64,000 nt of DNA from Dacryopinax spathularia (GCA_037974965.1 JBBPFI010000010.1:930001-994000), one strand, 5' to 3'. Positions 30,258 through 42,405 are shown, counted from the stretch's first letter. The notes: a model not told the origin generated them from the letters alone. Numbers and translations: made by a program.

Positions 30258-31916
30258 ATGTCCTCCGATACACGAATACCGTCCGCAGACGACGACAATG
30301 CGGTCGCGTCTCCTCTCCTGCCGCCCTCCTCGCCCTCCTCAACGCTATCCTCCAAATTCAAGCACGCCCGACCACGGCTGGCCCTATCTTTCTGGCTGTT
30401 CGGCCTTATTAACAACGTCCTATACGTCATCATCCTCTCCGCTGCGCTCGATCTCGTGCCGCCCCAAACGCCAAAGGGGATCGTAGCGTTCGCGAACATT
30501 GCGCCGGCCATGGTGAGCAAGGTCGTCTGGCCTTACGCGCTCAAAGGTCGGATAAGATACGCGAGGCGCGTGTGGGGCTGTACGCTGCTGAGCTTTGGGG
30601 GGATGATCGTACGCCTTCCGTCTGCCTACTCTGCTCGTCCAGCCAATGTTGACCAGAATGCTCTGGCAGGTCGTGGCTGCATTCGAATCTCTCACACTTC
30701 GCCTACTGGGGATTGCGCTGGCGTCATTCTCCTCTGGTCTGGGCGAACTCACCTACCTCCAACTGTCAACGACGTACAACGCTTCCGGCGAGGACAGGCG
30801 GGGACTGGGGTACTTCGCAAGCGGCACGGGTGCTGCTGGGCTAGTAGGTGCAGGACTGTGGTGGGTTCTCCGCTCGCTCGGTGTGAAAACAGGCGTCGGT
30901 ATTTCTTCTGTACGTCACCCTTCTCATCTCCCTTCCTACCTTTGAAAACGATGCTGAAAGCGATTGACAGGTGCTGCCATTCACCATGCCCCTCACGTAT
31001 CACCTGCTCCTTCCAAGGCCGAGCGCTTTCTCTCCTCTTTCGGAGGGTAGCAACTACGCGCCGCTCCCCACGGAAGACGCGGACGATGTTGCCGTCGAAG
31101 CGGACGCGATGGAGAGCAAGCTTGTGAGCCCCGCGCTAAGCGCGCGGGATAAATGGGTGCTCGTTAGGCCGCTGCTGTTACGTTACATCTTACCGCTTTG
31201 TGCGTCCTTCGGATCATTTCTTGGTGTGTTGACTGAAGGGGATGCGGTAGTCTGCGTGTATACGTTCGAGTATACGATCAATCAGGGGATTAGCCCGACG
31301 CTGGTATATCCAGTTCCTACTGCTCCGGAGCATCCTATTCTTGCCTGGATCATCCATTCCGTGCGAGACTACTACCCGCTCTGGCAGGTGCGTCCTTCTC
31401 TCACCGTTTTCTCCCAATTTCAGATGCTCACGCTCATGCACACAGCTCGTCTACCAAACATTCGTCTTCTTCTCCCGCTCCTCACTATCCCTCGGCCTTC
31501 CCCCCATTCCGTCCCGCTTTCTCCCCATCCCCAGCGCCGCCCAGCTCCTCATCCTCCTCACTCTGGCATACGAATCCGCCCGCGGGATCCTTTCCTCCGA
31601 CGCGCACTCAGTCACTTCCGTCCCGCTGGTATTCGCGCTCATCTCGCTCGAAGGGATCTGCGGCGGTCTAGCATACGTGAACGCGTTCTACCACGTTTCC
31701 CAAGAGACCTCCTCCGCTACTTCAGCTACATCAAGCACGGCGAATGGGGCAGGAGATGCGGAAAGGAGGAAACAGGAGAGGGAGTTCAGGATCGGGAGCA
31801 TAGGGTTTGGGGATACGAGCGGGATCTTGTTGGCTAGTCTGATCGCTATGCCGGTCGAGGTGGGGCTGTGTGATATGCAAGCTAGGAGGGGGAAGATGAT
31901 CTGCAAGAGCCTGTAA
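30258..31916 (+). CDS. BTN1: Battenin, CLN3/Btn1 family lysosomal/vacuolar membrane protein
   Basis: Exons are 30258-30608, 30670-30909, 30971-31387 and 31446-31916, giving 492 residues. The start LALSFWLFGLINNVLYVIILSAALDLVP is the CLN3 hallmark, and the end EFRIGSIGFGDTSGILLAS with a final Cys-rich tail also fits. SSGLGELTYLQLST is the conserved second region. About 11 hydrophobic segments are visible, with a cytosolic acidic loop between residues 200 and 250. Yeast Btn1 acts in vacuolar pH and amino-acid balance and in endosome traffic. The insertion of a Ser/Thr-rich stretch before the last conserved block is ordinary for fungi. Confidence 0.93.
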
Positions 31917-31984
31917 CTGGTCATCTGTACTAGAACATATAGCATTGGAGGAAGGCGGGATGTACGATAACTATCTTATACCGT

Positions 31985-32245
31985 GATGAACCACTCGCTC
32001 ACTCGGTACGGTACCATAGCCTGGGCGGGTGAGCGCTGCTGCCCATCGCCTGAAGAAGTCAGAGTCCGGAAACCGTCATCGGCCGACCTCAGCTGTCCCC
32101 CCGTCAACTATTACCCCCCAAACACCTCTCACAAATCCGCAATTTGGCTAGCTAGAGTATCTCCCTTATTGCCAGATTGGTCTTGTGCTGAAGGGTGTAT
32201 GCTGCTGCGTCCTGCACCTGTCTCTCTGCATGTTCTCTCTCCCTG
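31985..32245. pseudogene. Duplicated promoter plus first codons of the molybdopterin-domain gene (relic copy)
   Basis: This segment matches 33160-33455, the promoter and start of the gene at 33409-35015. Two blocks are clear. Positions 32034-32092 match 33201-33260 (both with CGTCATCGGCCGACCTC). Positions 32191-32240 match 33401-33450 (both with AAGGGTGTATGCT). The relic keeps the start codon (32199) and encodes MLLRPAPVSLHVLS against MLLRPTPLHLRVLS, then loses similarity. The following 40 bp run into the 3' end of paralogue 3. Confidence 0.8.
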
Positions 32246-32281
32246 CTTCCTAAATCTGTGCGAGTCTGGCAAAGTCGCGAG

Positions 32282-33094
32282 TCACTGGCAAACGCGTACG
32301 AATCTAGCCTCGAACCATTCGCCGTCCACCGTGCGCTTCTCTCCGTCCCGCATCCGTAGGCGATAGTAAGGCCCATCCGCATAATCGTGCCCGTAGGAGG
32401 CGACCAGGACTTCTTCCTCGCGGCCATCCTCCTCCCTGTAAATGACGCGCCGACCCATCAAACCCTCTCGGCGAGGGCCCCGTTGTAGACGTTCTCTGTA
32501 GCTCGCCGCCATATCGGTCCCCTGGCCTAGATGCGGATAGCGTTCATACCTGGCAACGATTGAGCAAGGGCTGCATCATCAAGTTCTTGGACGCATGACT
32601 CACATCTCCATGCGCGCAACTGGGATGATATTGGCGGCGTTGAAATACTCCCATATGAACGTGGTGAGATTCATTACCCAAGAAAAGCGGAGGCTGAGTC
32701 CTAAAGCCCAGCTGCAAGAGAAATATAAGTCTCTCGATAGCATAAACCAGGATGGGTAGGCTTACTGTTCAGGTGACCCGGGGGGGTACAAAGAAGATTC
32801 AGGCCATGCATGACACGCCTCGTAGCCTGTATTGAGCCAATTCCATCGTCCCATGCCTGACGGCGGGTCCGTGGGACTTTCTGCGAGAACCTGACCTCCG
32901 ACGTCCTTACTGACAGTGTCCGCCGCAGCCACCCGGACTTCGACGGGGAGCGGATCCCAGTACTGGTCTGCGATGTTCTGGAAGCCAACGTAGGCGTCGA
33001 TCAGAGTCTCGATCATGTCGTCTTCGGTGGTCCAAGGGCCGAACTTGGGCTTTATCCCAGTGGTAATGCTTGTGCTGTGCGATGGTCCAGGCAT
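32282..33094 (-). CDS. Unknown family, paralogue 3 of 3 (234 aa)
   Basis: Exons are 33094-32766, 32711-32604 (108 nt) and 32549-32282. The N-terminal module has WTTEDDMIETLIDAYVGFQ and ends WNWLNTGYEACHAWPESS. The middle exon encodes WALGLSLRFSWVMNL. The C-terminal module has RREGLMG and VASYGHDYADGPYYRLR, and is rich in Arg and Glu. I chose the ATG at 33094; a longer open frame upstream lacks similarity to the other two copies. It shares a 314-bp divergent promoter with the next gene, and a relic of that same promoter lies just beyond its 3' end, pointing to a local tandem duplication. Confidence 0.75.
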
Positions 33095-33408
33095 GACGAT
33101 GGCAAAGACTAAGGCAAGATGTGACGGGAACAGAGGCAGGATACTGTATCCCTCATAAACTACTCGCTCGGTATGACTGTTGCATATCGATAGCACGTGA
33201 TCGCTGCTGCCCGATCGCCTGGAGAAGCCAGGGTCCAACAGTCGTCATCGGCCGACCTCCGAACCCCAGCCAGTCCGCTCCCACCATCACCCAGCAGGCG
33301 AGCTGTCCAGCAACGCACGCCGTCCAACCCATCTTACAAATCCGTGACCTGTGGCTTATCTACCGTAACTACTGCCTTGGACTGCTCGTGCGCTAAGCTG
33401 AAGGGTGT

Positions 33409-35015
33409 ATGCTCCTCCGTCCTACACCTCTCCATCTGCGTGTCCTCTCTTCGCGTTCCCTCGCTCGACCTGCTCGCCTACTATCGCGCCCCTCCTCTCT
33501 GATCACCTTTAGCCCCTTCTGTCTACACAAACAACGCAGCATGTCGACCACAACACCGAGCACCGCTACTCCCCCAGTGGTAGAAGGCGCCACCCCAGCC
33601 GAACAGAAACCCGAGCCTCCGAAAGTCACTTTCCCTAGGACACCTATCCCGCCTAATCCGCTGGGGGAGGGGAAGTTTATCAGGACTGCGGGGTGTTTGA
33701 TCATTGGGTGCGTAGCATCTCCTTCGGTTGAGAGCAGGAAGGAGCATGTCAGAACCTGTAGAGGGATGGCATGAGATGTACCGCGGAAAGTGGATTGGGA
33801 TGGCCACGGCTGCCAGAGTCCACTGGTTGCCTATCGGGCAAAAGCAAAACCTTGATATTCTCTGCTCGGTATGGGCCTGCATGCCAGAGCTGGAAGTGAG
33901 GCTGCGGCGCAGGGCAACATCCGTCACACAATTCTGCAATGCTCTGTACTCTTGTGCGAGTTCAACACATGCTAACGACATATATGCTAGCGACGAGATT
34001 TTGAACGGCAAGACGCATGACAAGAACTCGAACACCTTTGCGAAGTTCTGTTTTGATCTCGGTATCGAGCTGAAGCGGATCGAGGTTATCCCCGACGAGG
34101 AGGAAGACATGTGCGTCTCGACGCCTCTTTCTCCCTCAGATGATGACCATATTGATGCGTCGGCTGCGTGAACAGAGTGGAAGCCGCCCGCCGCATGGTA
34201 AACAACTACGACTTCGTGATCACCTCTGGCGGTATTGGGCCAACGCACGACGACATCACCTACCAATCTCTTGCAGCTGCGTTCGGCCAGGAATTGGTGT
34301 ATAACGACGAGTGTATTAGACGGATGACGGAGTTCTCGAAGGGGAGGTACGATTTGAGCAAGCAGACGGAAGAGCAGAAGAAGGCGAGGTTGAGGATGGC
34401 GCTGTTTCCCGCGAAGGGGGAGGTGCTGTTTTGTAATGAGGACTTGTGGGTGGTGCGCCTCGCCTGTACAACTTCCGCTGTTGGGACCGGACTGATCGAA
34501 GGTGGTTTGAGCACAGCCGGTCGTTAGGCTGGAGGGAAAGTTGTGTATCTTCCCGGGGATCCCGCGGCTGTTCAACGAGATGCTCATGGGGCTTACGCCC
34601 TACTTGCCGCTGCCTCCGTCCAGCGAGCGACCATTCCGCCATCTCATCCATACCAAGTGTGTTTCTTCTTCTTTCCATCTCACGTCGCCGCGACTGTGTC
34701 GACATATGCTGACCATTTCATAGTCGACCTGAATCCTCCATAGCGCCCTTCCTCACCGAGCTCGCGAACCGCACTAAATCAGAAGGCATCCGAGTTGGCA
34801 GCTATCCCGATTTCCGTGTAGGGGTCACAGTCAGCCTTATCGGAAAGGATCAAGCCAGGCTCCGAGAGTTGCAGGAAGAGGTACGTTCAACTCCCTTCCC
34901 TACTCAGGTTCAAGAAGAGTTGCTGATGATGGTTGTGGTGATGTAGGTGGTTAAGGAGCTGGATGGGACGGTGGTGGCTGAGGGGAAGGTCGGAGAAGAG
35001 GAGAAGAAGGTTTAG
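33409..35015 (+). CDS. Molybdopterin-binding (MoCF) domain protein, likely mitochondrial
   Basis: Exons are 33409-33707, 33991-34110, 34176-34452, 34517-34656, 34724-34880 and 34947-35015, giving 353 residues. The first 44 residues are rich in Arg, Ser and Leu without acids (RVLSSRSLARPARLLSRPSS), a typical mitochondrial presequence; a second Met (33541) could start a cytosolic form. The domain shows GDEILNGKTHDKNS, NNYDFVITSGGIGPTHDDIT and FPGIPRLFNEML, as in MoaB/CinA and in the N-terminal half of human FLAD1. Related stand-alone fungal proteins may hydrolyse FAD or related nucleotides; the exact reaction is not settled by sequence. Intron 1 is long (283 nt) for this genome. Confidence 0.85.
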
Positions 35016-35663
35016 GCTGGTTTGTCGGGATACGGAATCCACGGAGAAGAGGAGCAGTGGAGAAGAGGGGAAGAGAGGTTTGATAGTTGATGACTAGCAG
35101 GCACAATGAATGCAGCTTGTACAATAATCGAGACAGACATGACTAAGACAGAACTGCGACTTTGGAATGTTTCGCTGCGCTGATGTTGAACTACCTTCTG
35201 GCATCAATAACTGGACCCAAGATAGCAACTACTTAGCCAAGAATAGCCACCCACCTCGCACACGATCGCCAGGAACCCCTTCTCCGTCTTCGGCATCGCT
35301 GTGCCTACCTCGCGATCCGACCCGGCCGGAGGAAACGCAGAAAAGGGGACCGCGCTGGCACGCCTCATGCCATGCCACCATTCCTAAGGGTCCGACTTTA
35401 AACTCCGCCAATAGGGTATAACCGCACGAGCCCCGTCCACCGGGTCAGCTTCCACAAAACAAACATCATTCCCCTCCGCCCCTTTTCAGCGAAAATCGCT
35501 ACATTACGCCTCCCTCGCCCCCTTCCTCCTGCTTGATCAACCTTGACTAGCTTGCAAGCTACAGCCACTCGTTCATCTGTCGCTCTTTGATACTACCATC
35601 TCCAACTTCTACAACCCCTACCAACCAAGCAAAGCCAGCGTAGCAACAAAAAGAAAGAGAAAA

Positions 35664-36414
35664 ATGAAGACCACTTGCCTTGCCCCGCTCCTCGCGCTCC
35701 TGCTTGCCGCTCAGACTGCGCTCGCGACTATCTACGTTACCGACCCTGTGGCCAGTACGACTTTCACTGGTGGCCAGACGGCTACGATTTCCTGGGAGGA
35801 TGATGGGACCGCACCCAGTCTGGCAACTATCGGGGCTGCTAGCGTTGGCATCTACGCCGTACGTTCTTCCTCCTTCATTCCTAGAGAATTTCTAGGCTAA
35901 TTGGCTTCCGCGCATACAGGGCAATACCCAGCAACAGACACTCCTGCAGATGATCATCGGCAGCGTGAATGTCGCCACGACCGCCTCGATCCAATTCACA
36001 GTCGATCCGACCATCGGACCCAACAGCAATGCCTACTTCATCCGGTTCACCTCGCTGGCATACCACGACCCCACTACTCCCGCCTACCCGTACGAGCAGT
36101 TCTCCGCCCGGTTCACCCTGACCGGTATGACCGGCACGTTCAACGCCTCTGTCCAGGCCCAGGTAAATGGCGCTACGGGCGCCGCGGCCATTCCGGGCGC
36201 GTCGTCGATCAGTTCGGGCCCGAGCACGACAACGCACGCGGCGAGCAACACGCCTGCTGCGTCGGGCTCGCAGACCGCGAGCGGAGCAAAGGCGAGCGGG
36301 AGCGCTGGTAGCGCGGCGAAGAGCGCTGCTTTCCCTCGCGTTGCTGCTCCTTCCCAGGGCGCTGCCTACCTCGTCGGTCTCGTGGGCTGCATCGTCCTCG
36401 CACTGGCACTCTAG
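35664..36414 (+). CDS. Secreted GPI-anchored Kre9/Knh1-like wall protein
   Basis: Exons are 35664-35858 and 35920-36414, giving 229 residues. A signal peptide (LAPLLALLLAAQTALA, cleaved near residue 22) is followed by IYVTDPVASTTFTGGQ and ISWEDDG, the start of the Kre9/Knh1 N-terminal immunoglobulin-like domain. PYEQFSARFTLTGMTGTF closes it. The remaining 75 residues are Ser/Ala/Thr-rich, suited to O-mannosylation, and end in a hydrophobic GPI-attachment tail (VGLVGCIVLALAL). Such proteins are abundant at the basidiomycete cell surface; the specific role is unknown. Confidence 0.88.
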
Positions 36415-36960
36415 CCTTTCCGACGAAAAGAAACGGAAACGGACACCGGACACTCAGGGAGCTGGCTCCCTTGTAGGCTGTACGAGACGCTCACGCGATT
36501 GCACGACGCGCTTCATTCTTTTTGGCTACTTCATTTACTTCTTTCTGCTTAGCTACAACTCTTGTTGCTGACCTTTCCCCTCCATGGGAGAGAGGCGCAC
36601 CTAGTCGCTCGTTATGTTTTTACTTGGTACGGGAGTATGGGCAATACACTCTCTTCGTTACACTCTCCTGCTCCTCCTGCCACAGTCAGGCCGGACAACG
36701 GGGCGCAGGACGCGTTCTAAAGAGAACCTTCGATACCGGAAGCAGAACTGGGACGCGTCGGTATGTGGCTGTGCTGAGACGGAGGCATTTGGGTCATGTA
36801 CGGACGCGACGCGACGCGTTCTCGCGCTACGCTCTCTCCTTACGTCCTGCTCAGCTACTAAGTCTCTCATTTTCAGCTTGCTTGTCTCCACCTTCTACTT
36901 AATCCGAACAACAACTCTCGGTCCTCCGTTGTAACTGTCAATTGCTCAGAGCGCGAAACG
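36415..36960. other. 3' end of the wall-protein gene and MCM4 promoter
   Basis: No additional gene is seen. The part nearer MCM4 carries three ACGCGT boxes, listed separately. Confidence 0.5.
36710..36819. promoter_or_regulatory. Three MCB boxes (ACGCGT) upstream of MCM4
   Basis: ACGCGT occurs at 36710-36715, 36753-36758 and 36814-36819, 142 to 251 bp upstream of the MCM4 start. This hexamer is the MluI cell-cycle box bound by MBF-type factors that switch on replication genes at G1/S in fungi. Regulation is inferred from motif clustering and gene identity. Confidence 0.65.
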
Positions 36961-39900
36961 ATGTCCAGCCCACACTATGTCCCCTCCTCCGAGGGCGACA
37001 TGCAACTCGACCCTCTCCCAACCCAAAATGCAAACCAGCCACCCCCTCAATCCGAAGGCGACGAACCCCTCTTCTTCCCCTCCTCATCACCCGCAAAGTC
37101 CTCTCCGGCAGGATCACGCGTCGCCAGACGCGCCATAGCAGGGAAGGAGAACAACCCTCGCTCTGTTAGGGGCTCGCAGGGGATGACGAGCAGCCCTTTG
37201 GCGTTTCCTAGTTCTAGCCCGGGGATGGGCAGGACGCCAAGGGGGACGCAGGGGAGTCAGGGGCCGAATAGTAGTGCCGAGCCGTTGTTCTTCCCGCCTT
37301 CGTATGTCCTTCCCTCTTCCTACATTCAAGGACCGCCCGCTGATGAACACAGGTCCGCCGGAACGGTACGCGGAGCCCCCGCTGATGGCGAGCAAACTCC
37401 CACCCCGAGACGCTCAAGGCGAGGTGACATCCACTCCGTTTCCTCCCCACACCTCCTCTCCCAAGCCCAAGCACGCGCACGTGCCTCCCGCGTCCCCGCC
37501 ACCCCCGCCCATGAGCCCTCATCGACGTTCTTGCCGCCCTCATCTGGGCCGGCTGAACCGCAGCTCTCCAATGCCCAGACCGCTTCGTCCGGTTTCGATG
37601 ACGTGACCAGCGTCGTGTGGGGCACGAATGTCAGCATTATGGAGGCTATGAAGGTCTTCTCCGATTTCCTGCGCGAGTTCAAGCCCAAGTATCGGCGCGC
37701 ACATGACGCAGCGAAGGGGATCGCCCATCCCCCCCTTGCAAGACCGGAAGATGGCGAAGTCCCGCTCTACCAGACTTATCTGCGCAAGATGCGCTTGACG
37801 GGGCAGACGAACCTCAACCTCGATGCGGAGAATTTGCTTGCTTGGCCTGCGACAAGGAAATTGCATAGCCAGCTGCTTAAGTATCCCCAGGAGATCATCC
37901 CTGTGATGGATACGGCGCTGAAGGACGCGATGATCTTCCTCGCTGCTGAAGACAAGGAGAACGGGATGGAGGGGATGGAAGGCGACCTGGGCGAAGAAGA
38001 GATCCGCGAGATCGAGGGGAAAGTATACAAAGTCCGGCCGTTCGGGATCGAGCCCGTCAACATGCGCGACCTGAACCCAAGTGGTAAGCTGCTTGTTCTC
38101 CTTCTCAGGTAGAACGTCAGCTCACAAACAAAAAGATACGGACAAGCTCGTCTCCATCAAGGGTCTTGTCATCCGTGCTACGCCCATCATACCGGATATG
38201 AAACAGGCCTTTTTCCGCTGCTTGACGTGCTCGCATACCGTGCAGGTTGAGATTGACAGAGGAAGGATCGAGGAGCCCGCTCGCTGCCCACGCGATGTCT
38301 GCCAGAGCTTGGGCACAATGAGCCTTATTCATAATCGGAGCGAATTTGCCGATAGGCAGATTATCCGCTTGCAGGAGACGCCTGGTTCGTTTCTCCCTCT
38401 CTTTCTTTTTGTAACATGCTGACCGTCATGAATAGATAAGGTCCCCGATGGCCAAACTCCGCATACGGTCTCGCTCTGCGTATACGACGAGCTGGTCGAC
38501 CTCGCCAAACCCGGTGATCGTCTAACCGTTACGGGTATCTTCCGCTCCATCCCGGTGCGGGTCAACCCCCGTCAACGGGTGATCAAATCCCTCTTCAAGA
38601 CCTACCTCGACATTGTTCATGTCAAGCGGGCCAACTCCCAACGCCTTGGGTTCGACGCCTCAACGCGAAGCGAGGGTAAAGTCCCCGGTGCCATCGGTGT
38701 AGGCGGCGAAGAAGCCGACGAAGCCGAACACGCAGCTGGGTCAGCCGCAACCGGCGGCGCAGAAGGCGCCGACGGCCTATCAAGGACAGCAGAGATGGAA
38801 CAGAAAGTGCGCGAGCTCTCGCAGAGGCCGGACATATACGACGTCCTTGCCCGCAGCTTGGCGCCGAGTATCTGGGAGATGGACGATGTGAAGAAGGGGA
38901 TTTTGCTCCAGCTTTTCGGAGGTACTAATAAGAGTATTGCCCGTGGTGGAGGCGGGGGCGGGCCGAGGTATAGGGGCGATATTAATGTCCTTCTGGTCGG
39001 TGACCCTGGTACGAGTAAGAGTCAGATCTTGCATGTAAGCATTTTCTTTTCCGACGCCTCAGAATGCGACTGATAGTTATCAGTACGTGCACAAAATTGC
39101 CCCTCGTGGAGTATACACCTCGGGCAAGGGCTCGTCTGCTGTCGGTTTGACAGCATATGTCACCCGTGACCCCGACTCGAAGCAGCTTGTCCTTGAGTCT
39201 GGCGCGTTGGTGCTGAGTGACGGCGGTGTGTGCTGTATCGACGAGTTTGACAAGATGTCGGACGCTACCAGGAGTGTTCTTCACGAAGTCATGGTACGGC
39301 TTCCCTTCTTGCACCTAGCAAACGATGAAATTGACGCAGTGTGATAGGAACAACAAACCGTTTCCATCGCCAAAGCAGGCATTATCACCACCCTGAACGC
39401 CCGTACCTCTATCCTTGCGGCTGCTAACCCAGTCGGGTCGAGATATAACGTCAACTGGCCCATTACGAAGAATATCGATCTCCCGCCGACGCTCTTGTCG
39501 CGGTTCGATCTGCTGTATCTTGTCCTGGATAAGGTAGACGAGGTCGCTGATAGGCGGCTGGCCAAGCATCTTGTTGGGTTGTATCTGGAGGATACGCCTG
39601 AAACGGGTGGGACAGATATCATCGTAAGTGGTGCTCTGGAAGGGTGAGAGTTTGGCTCATATGTCCATATAGCCGCTGGAACTCCTCACTGCATATATCT
39701 CCTATGCTCGCTCGAAGATCCATCCTCAGATCACAGCCGCCGCTTCCGAAGCCCTCGTCCGCGCCTATGTCGACCTCCGCAAGCTCGGTGAAGACCCGCG
39801 CTCCGGCCAGCGTCGTATAACCGCCACTACACGTCAGCTAGAAAGCATGATCCGTCTCTCCGAGGCACACGCACGGATGCGGTTCTCCGAGCAGGTCGAA

Positions 39901-40257
39901 GTCTCCGATGTCGAAGAAGCGAACCGCCTGATGCAAGAAGCAATCCGGACGAGCGCCACTGATCCTCGTACGGGCCTGATCGACATGGAGCTCATCAACA
40001 CCGGGGTTGGCCAGCAGCAGCGGCGTATGCAAGGCGATCTCAAGCGGGCCGTTCTCGGCTTGCTGGATTCGCAGGGCAGCGCCGCCTCTCGCGGCATCAG
40101 GTGGACGGAGGTCATCAAGCTACTCGGACAGCAGAGTAGTGTTCCTGTGGACGCAACGGAGTTTGCAGACGTTATCAGGAACCTCGAGACGGAGGGACAG
40201 GTCAAGGTTGTTGGTGATAGGGAGAGGAGGACCATCAGGAGGGTCGCTTCTGACTAG
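36961..40257 (+). CDS. MCM4: Replicative helicase subunit MCM4
   Basis: Exons are 36961-37301, 37353-38083, 38136-38384, 38436-39034, 39084-39293, 39348-39623 and 39673-40257, giving 996 residues. It is a subunit of the nuclear MCM2-7 helicase that unwinds origins and forks. The first ~200 residues are Ser/Pro-rich and contain many SP/TP sites, as expected for the regulatory tail of Mcm4. The zinc ribbon has FRCLTC and CPRDVC. The helicase core has GDPGTSKSQ (Walker A), CIDEFDKM (Walker B) and LLSRFDLLY (arginine finger). [20 protein letters not shown] is diagnostic of MCM4 within the family. A Gly/Glu/Ala-rich insert lies before the AAA module. Intron 1 is 51 nt and in phase. Confidence 0.97.
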
Positions 40258-40826
40258 AATGGTTGAACTTTGATTTCTTTTCTTCTGAACCTCCCTCACT
40301 TGTATATTGCGAATGAGATCCACGAGTTGAAAGCCAGTCCGGGAATTGTGTTCGGCAATGTCCAATGGTCTCGTATTTCTTGCTGCGGGAAAGGGCGAGA
40401 ACCTGTCCATTTTCCCAAATAATAAACGTAGAAACAGGCACGTGACACGATCATCTCTCACCAGACTCCTCTATCAGAACCAATAAGCGATGGAATACAC
40501 GGATTTGCACGACTTATTGGACTTTCCAATGTTACTAGCTGCTGGCTATGCTAACGTGGGAACCCGGGATATTATGCTGTACGAAAGGCGCCCATCAATG
40601 TACCGGGAAAGCACGACTCACCGCCCCCGCCAGCGCAAACGACGAGAAGCGCGTACCAGTCACGTTTAACCCTCATGTTGTCGTCTTCCTGCTCACTCTC
40701 GCACACTACATATATCCATCGCTTTGGCTGTACACTTTGTAACATACCTTGGACACGTGCAAGTTGCCCCCACAACCCTTGTATACTGCTGCGCACGGCG
40801 GATTCACTCAACTTGAGCATGCCCGT
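40258..40826. other. Spacer without a recognised gene
   Basis: Downstream of MCM4 and upstream of the RNase III gene. No coding exon or repeat could be supported. Confidence 0.4.
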
Positions 40827-42405
40827 ATGGGCCACAACCACCCCGACGTCGATGGATGGGACGATGCCGCCACGGTATTGTCGGACCAGGTTTCCTCACT
40901 GTGCGTCCTTGTCATAAGATGCCATCTGTTTTGCTCTGCTGATGGGCATGAAGGAGGTTAACCACCAAGACTTCTGGAGATGCGGATCTTGACTCCGTAC
41001 GCTCTACCGTAGAGTCCGACGATGAGGAGGCATCAGCACGAGACCAACCCCAAACGCCAGTGAACCATGCACCAGAGCAAGCAACGCAAGTGGTCCCTCA
41101 CCCTACAGAGCAAGCGGATGGACAGCTCGTACGGCTCCCTGAACTGCCGAGGATACAGTCGAGAGAGATCATGCTCGAGGTGCGTCCCCCGACCTCTCAG
41201 ACCGTGACTTCCACTGATCTTATGCACCAGGTATTCATGCATCGCTCGGTTCTCGGTAAATCAACTGCCTTGTTCGAGGACTCTCCCGAAGACCTGTTCC
41301 CCGATAACGAGCGTCTCGAGCATCTGGGTGATGCGGTCATCCAGCTGTCCGTGACGAGGTTGATTGACGAGATGTACCCTCGTCTGCGTGTGGGACCCGC
41401 TAGTGTACGCCGGTATTCCTCGATCCTACATCTCCCCGGCGCTCACCGTGCATGCCTATGTAGAAAGTTAGAACTCGTGTCGTCAACAATATCTCCCTCG
41501 CCAAGCACGCCGTGGATTATGGAATGAACCTCAAGCTTGCCGTCTCCCATGCTCAGGAGGCTCAGCTCCGGAGGTCCGTCACTGTTCAGGTATGTGATGC
41601 GGTTGGATGAAAGAACGAGTGTCTTAAGGATGTTTAGGGGGACTTGTTTGAGGCATACGTCGGCGGATTGTACCGGGATAGGCATTACCACTTTGACCCG
41701 GTCTACGAGTGGCTCAAGGAGCTTCTGAAACCAGCAATAGAAGAGGCCTATGCGCAGGAGGTGGCGGATCATATGATCACCGCTCTGCCGCCAGCGGTTG
41801 CTGAATCGATCGTAACGGGCAAATCGCCGCAATCAAGAAGCGATTTGCCCGCTACATCGGCAGAGCAGCCAGTGACGGCGGTTCGCACCCCAACTGCTAT
41901 CCGCCTTCCCCTGCCTCCATCGGCGTCTACTCCTTTGCTGGCTGCCCCTCCTGCTACACCGCGACCGACGAGCGCGTATTCCGCAACTCGAACGCCCACC
42001 GTCAACTCTGCTCCGCCTTCCCCGTACCGCTTCGCAGCTGCCAGCAATGAATCCGGTCAGCTCTCGTACTTCAACCAATGTCTCATCCAACGTGGAAAGG
42101 CAGTACGGTGGGAGTTTCAACAGACAGGTGGTAACAAGACGACCCCGCTGTGGACGGTTGAAGCCTGGCTCCAGAACGATAACGGGCGAGAAGAGATCGT
42201 TGGCAGCGCACAGGCACCGACCAAGAAGGCTGCCAAGAACGAAGCCGCACGACAAGCGATCGCCTACCTGAAATATGCTGTGAGGACCACCCGTCTACCT
42301 CGCATGACGACATGGGGTGCACTGACGGTGCCTAAAGTGACTATCATCCATCCCTTCTTACCGATGAAGACTCCACGACTTCTGCTGTATCTCAACCGGT
42401 TTTGA
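40827..42405 (+). CDS. Ribonuclease III with one dsRNA-binding domain
   Basis: The certain exons are 40970-41404, 41464-41589 and 41638-42405. A first exon beginning at ATG 40827 (MGHNHPDVDGWDD) is likely, but its donor is uncertain. RNase III cuts double-stranded RNA; the class with one catalytic domain, like yeast Rnt1, matures rRNA and small RNAs. The signature NERLEHLGDAVIQL and the second catalytic motif DLFEAYVGG are intact. VRTRVVNNISLAKHA joins them. A Pro/Thr/Ser-rich linker of about 70 residues leads to the dsRNA-binding domain, which starts SYFNQCLIQRGKAVRWEF and ends APTKKAAKNEAARQAIAYL. The last 35 residues look unlike the family and may hide a further intron. Confidence 0.88.
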
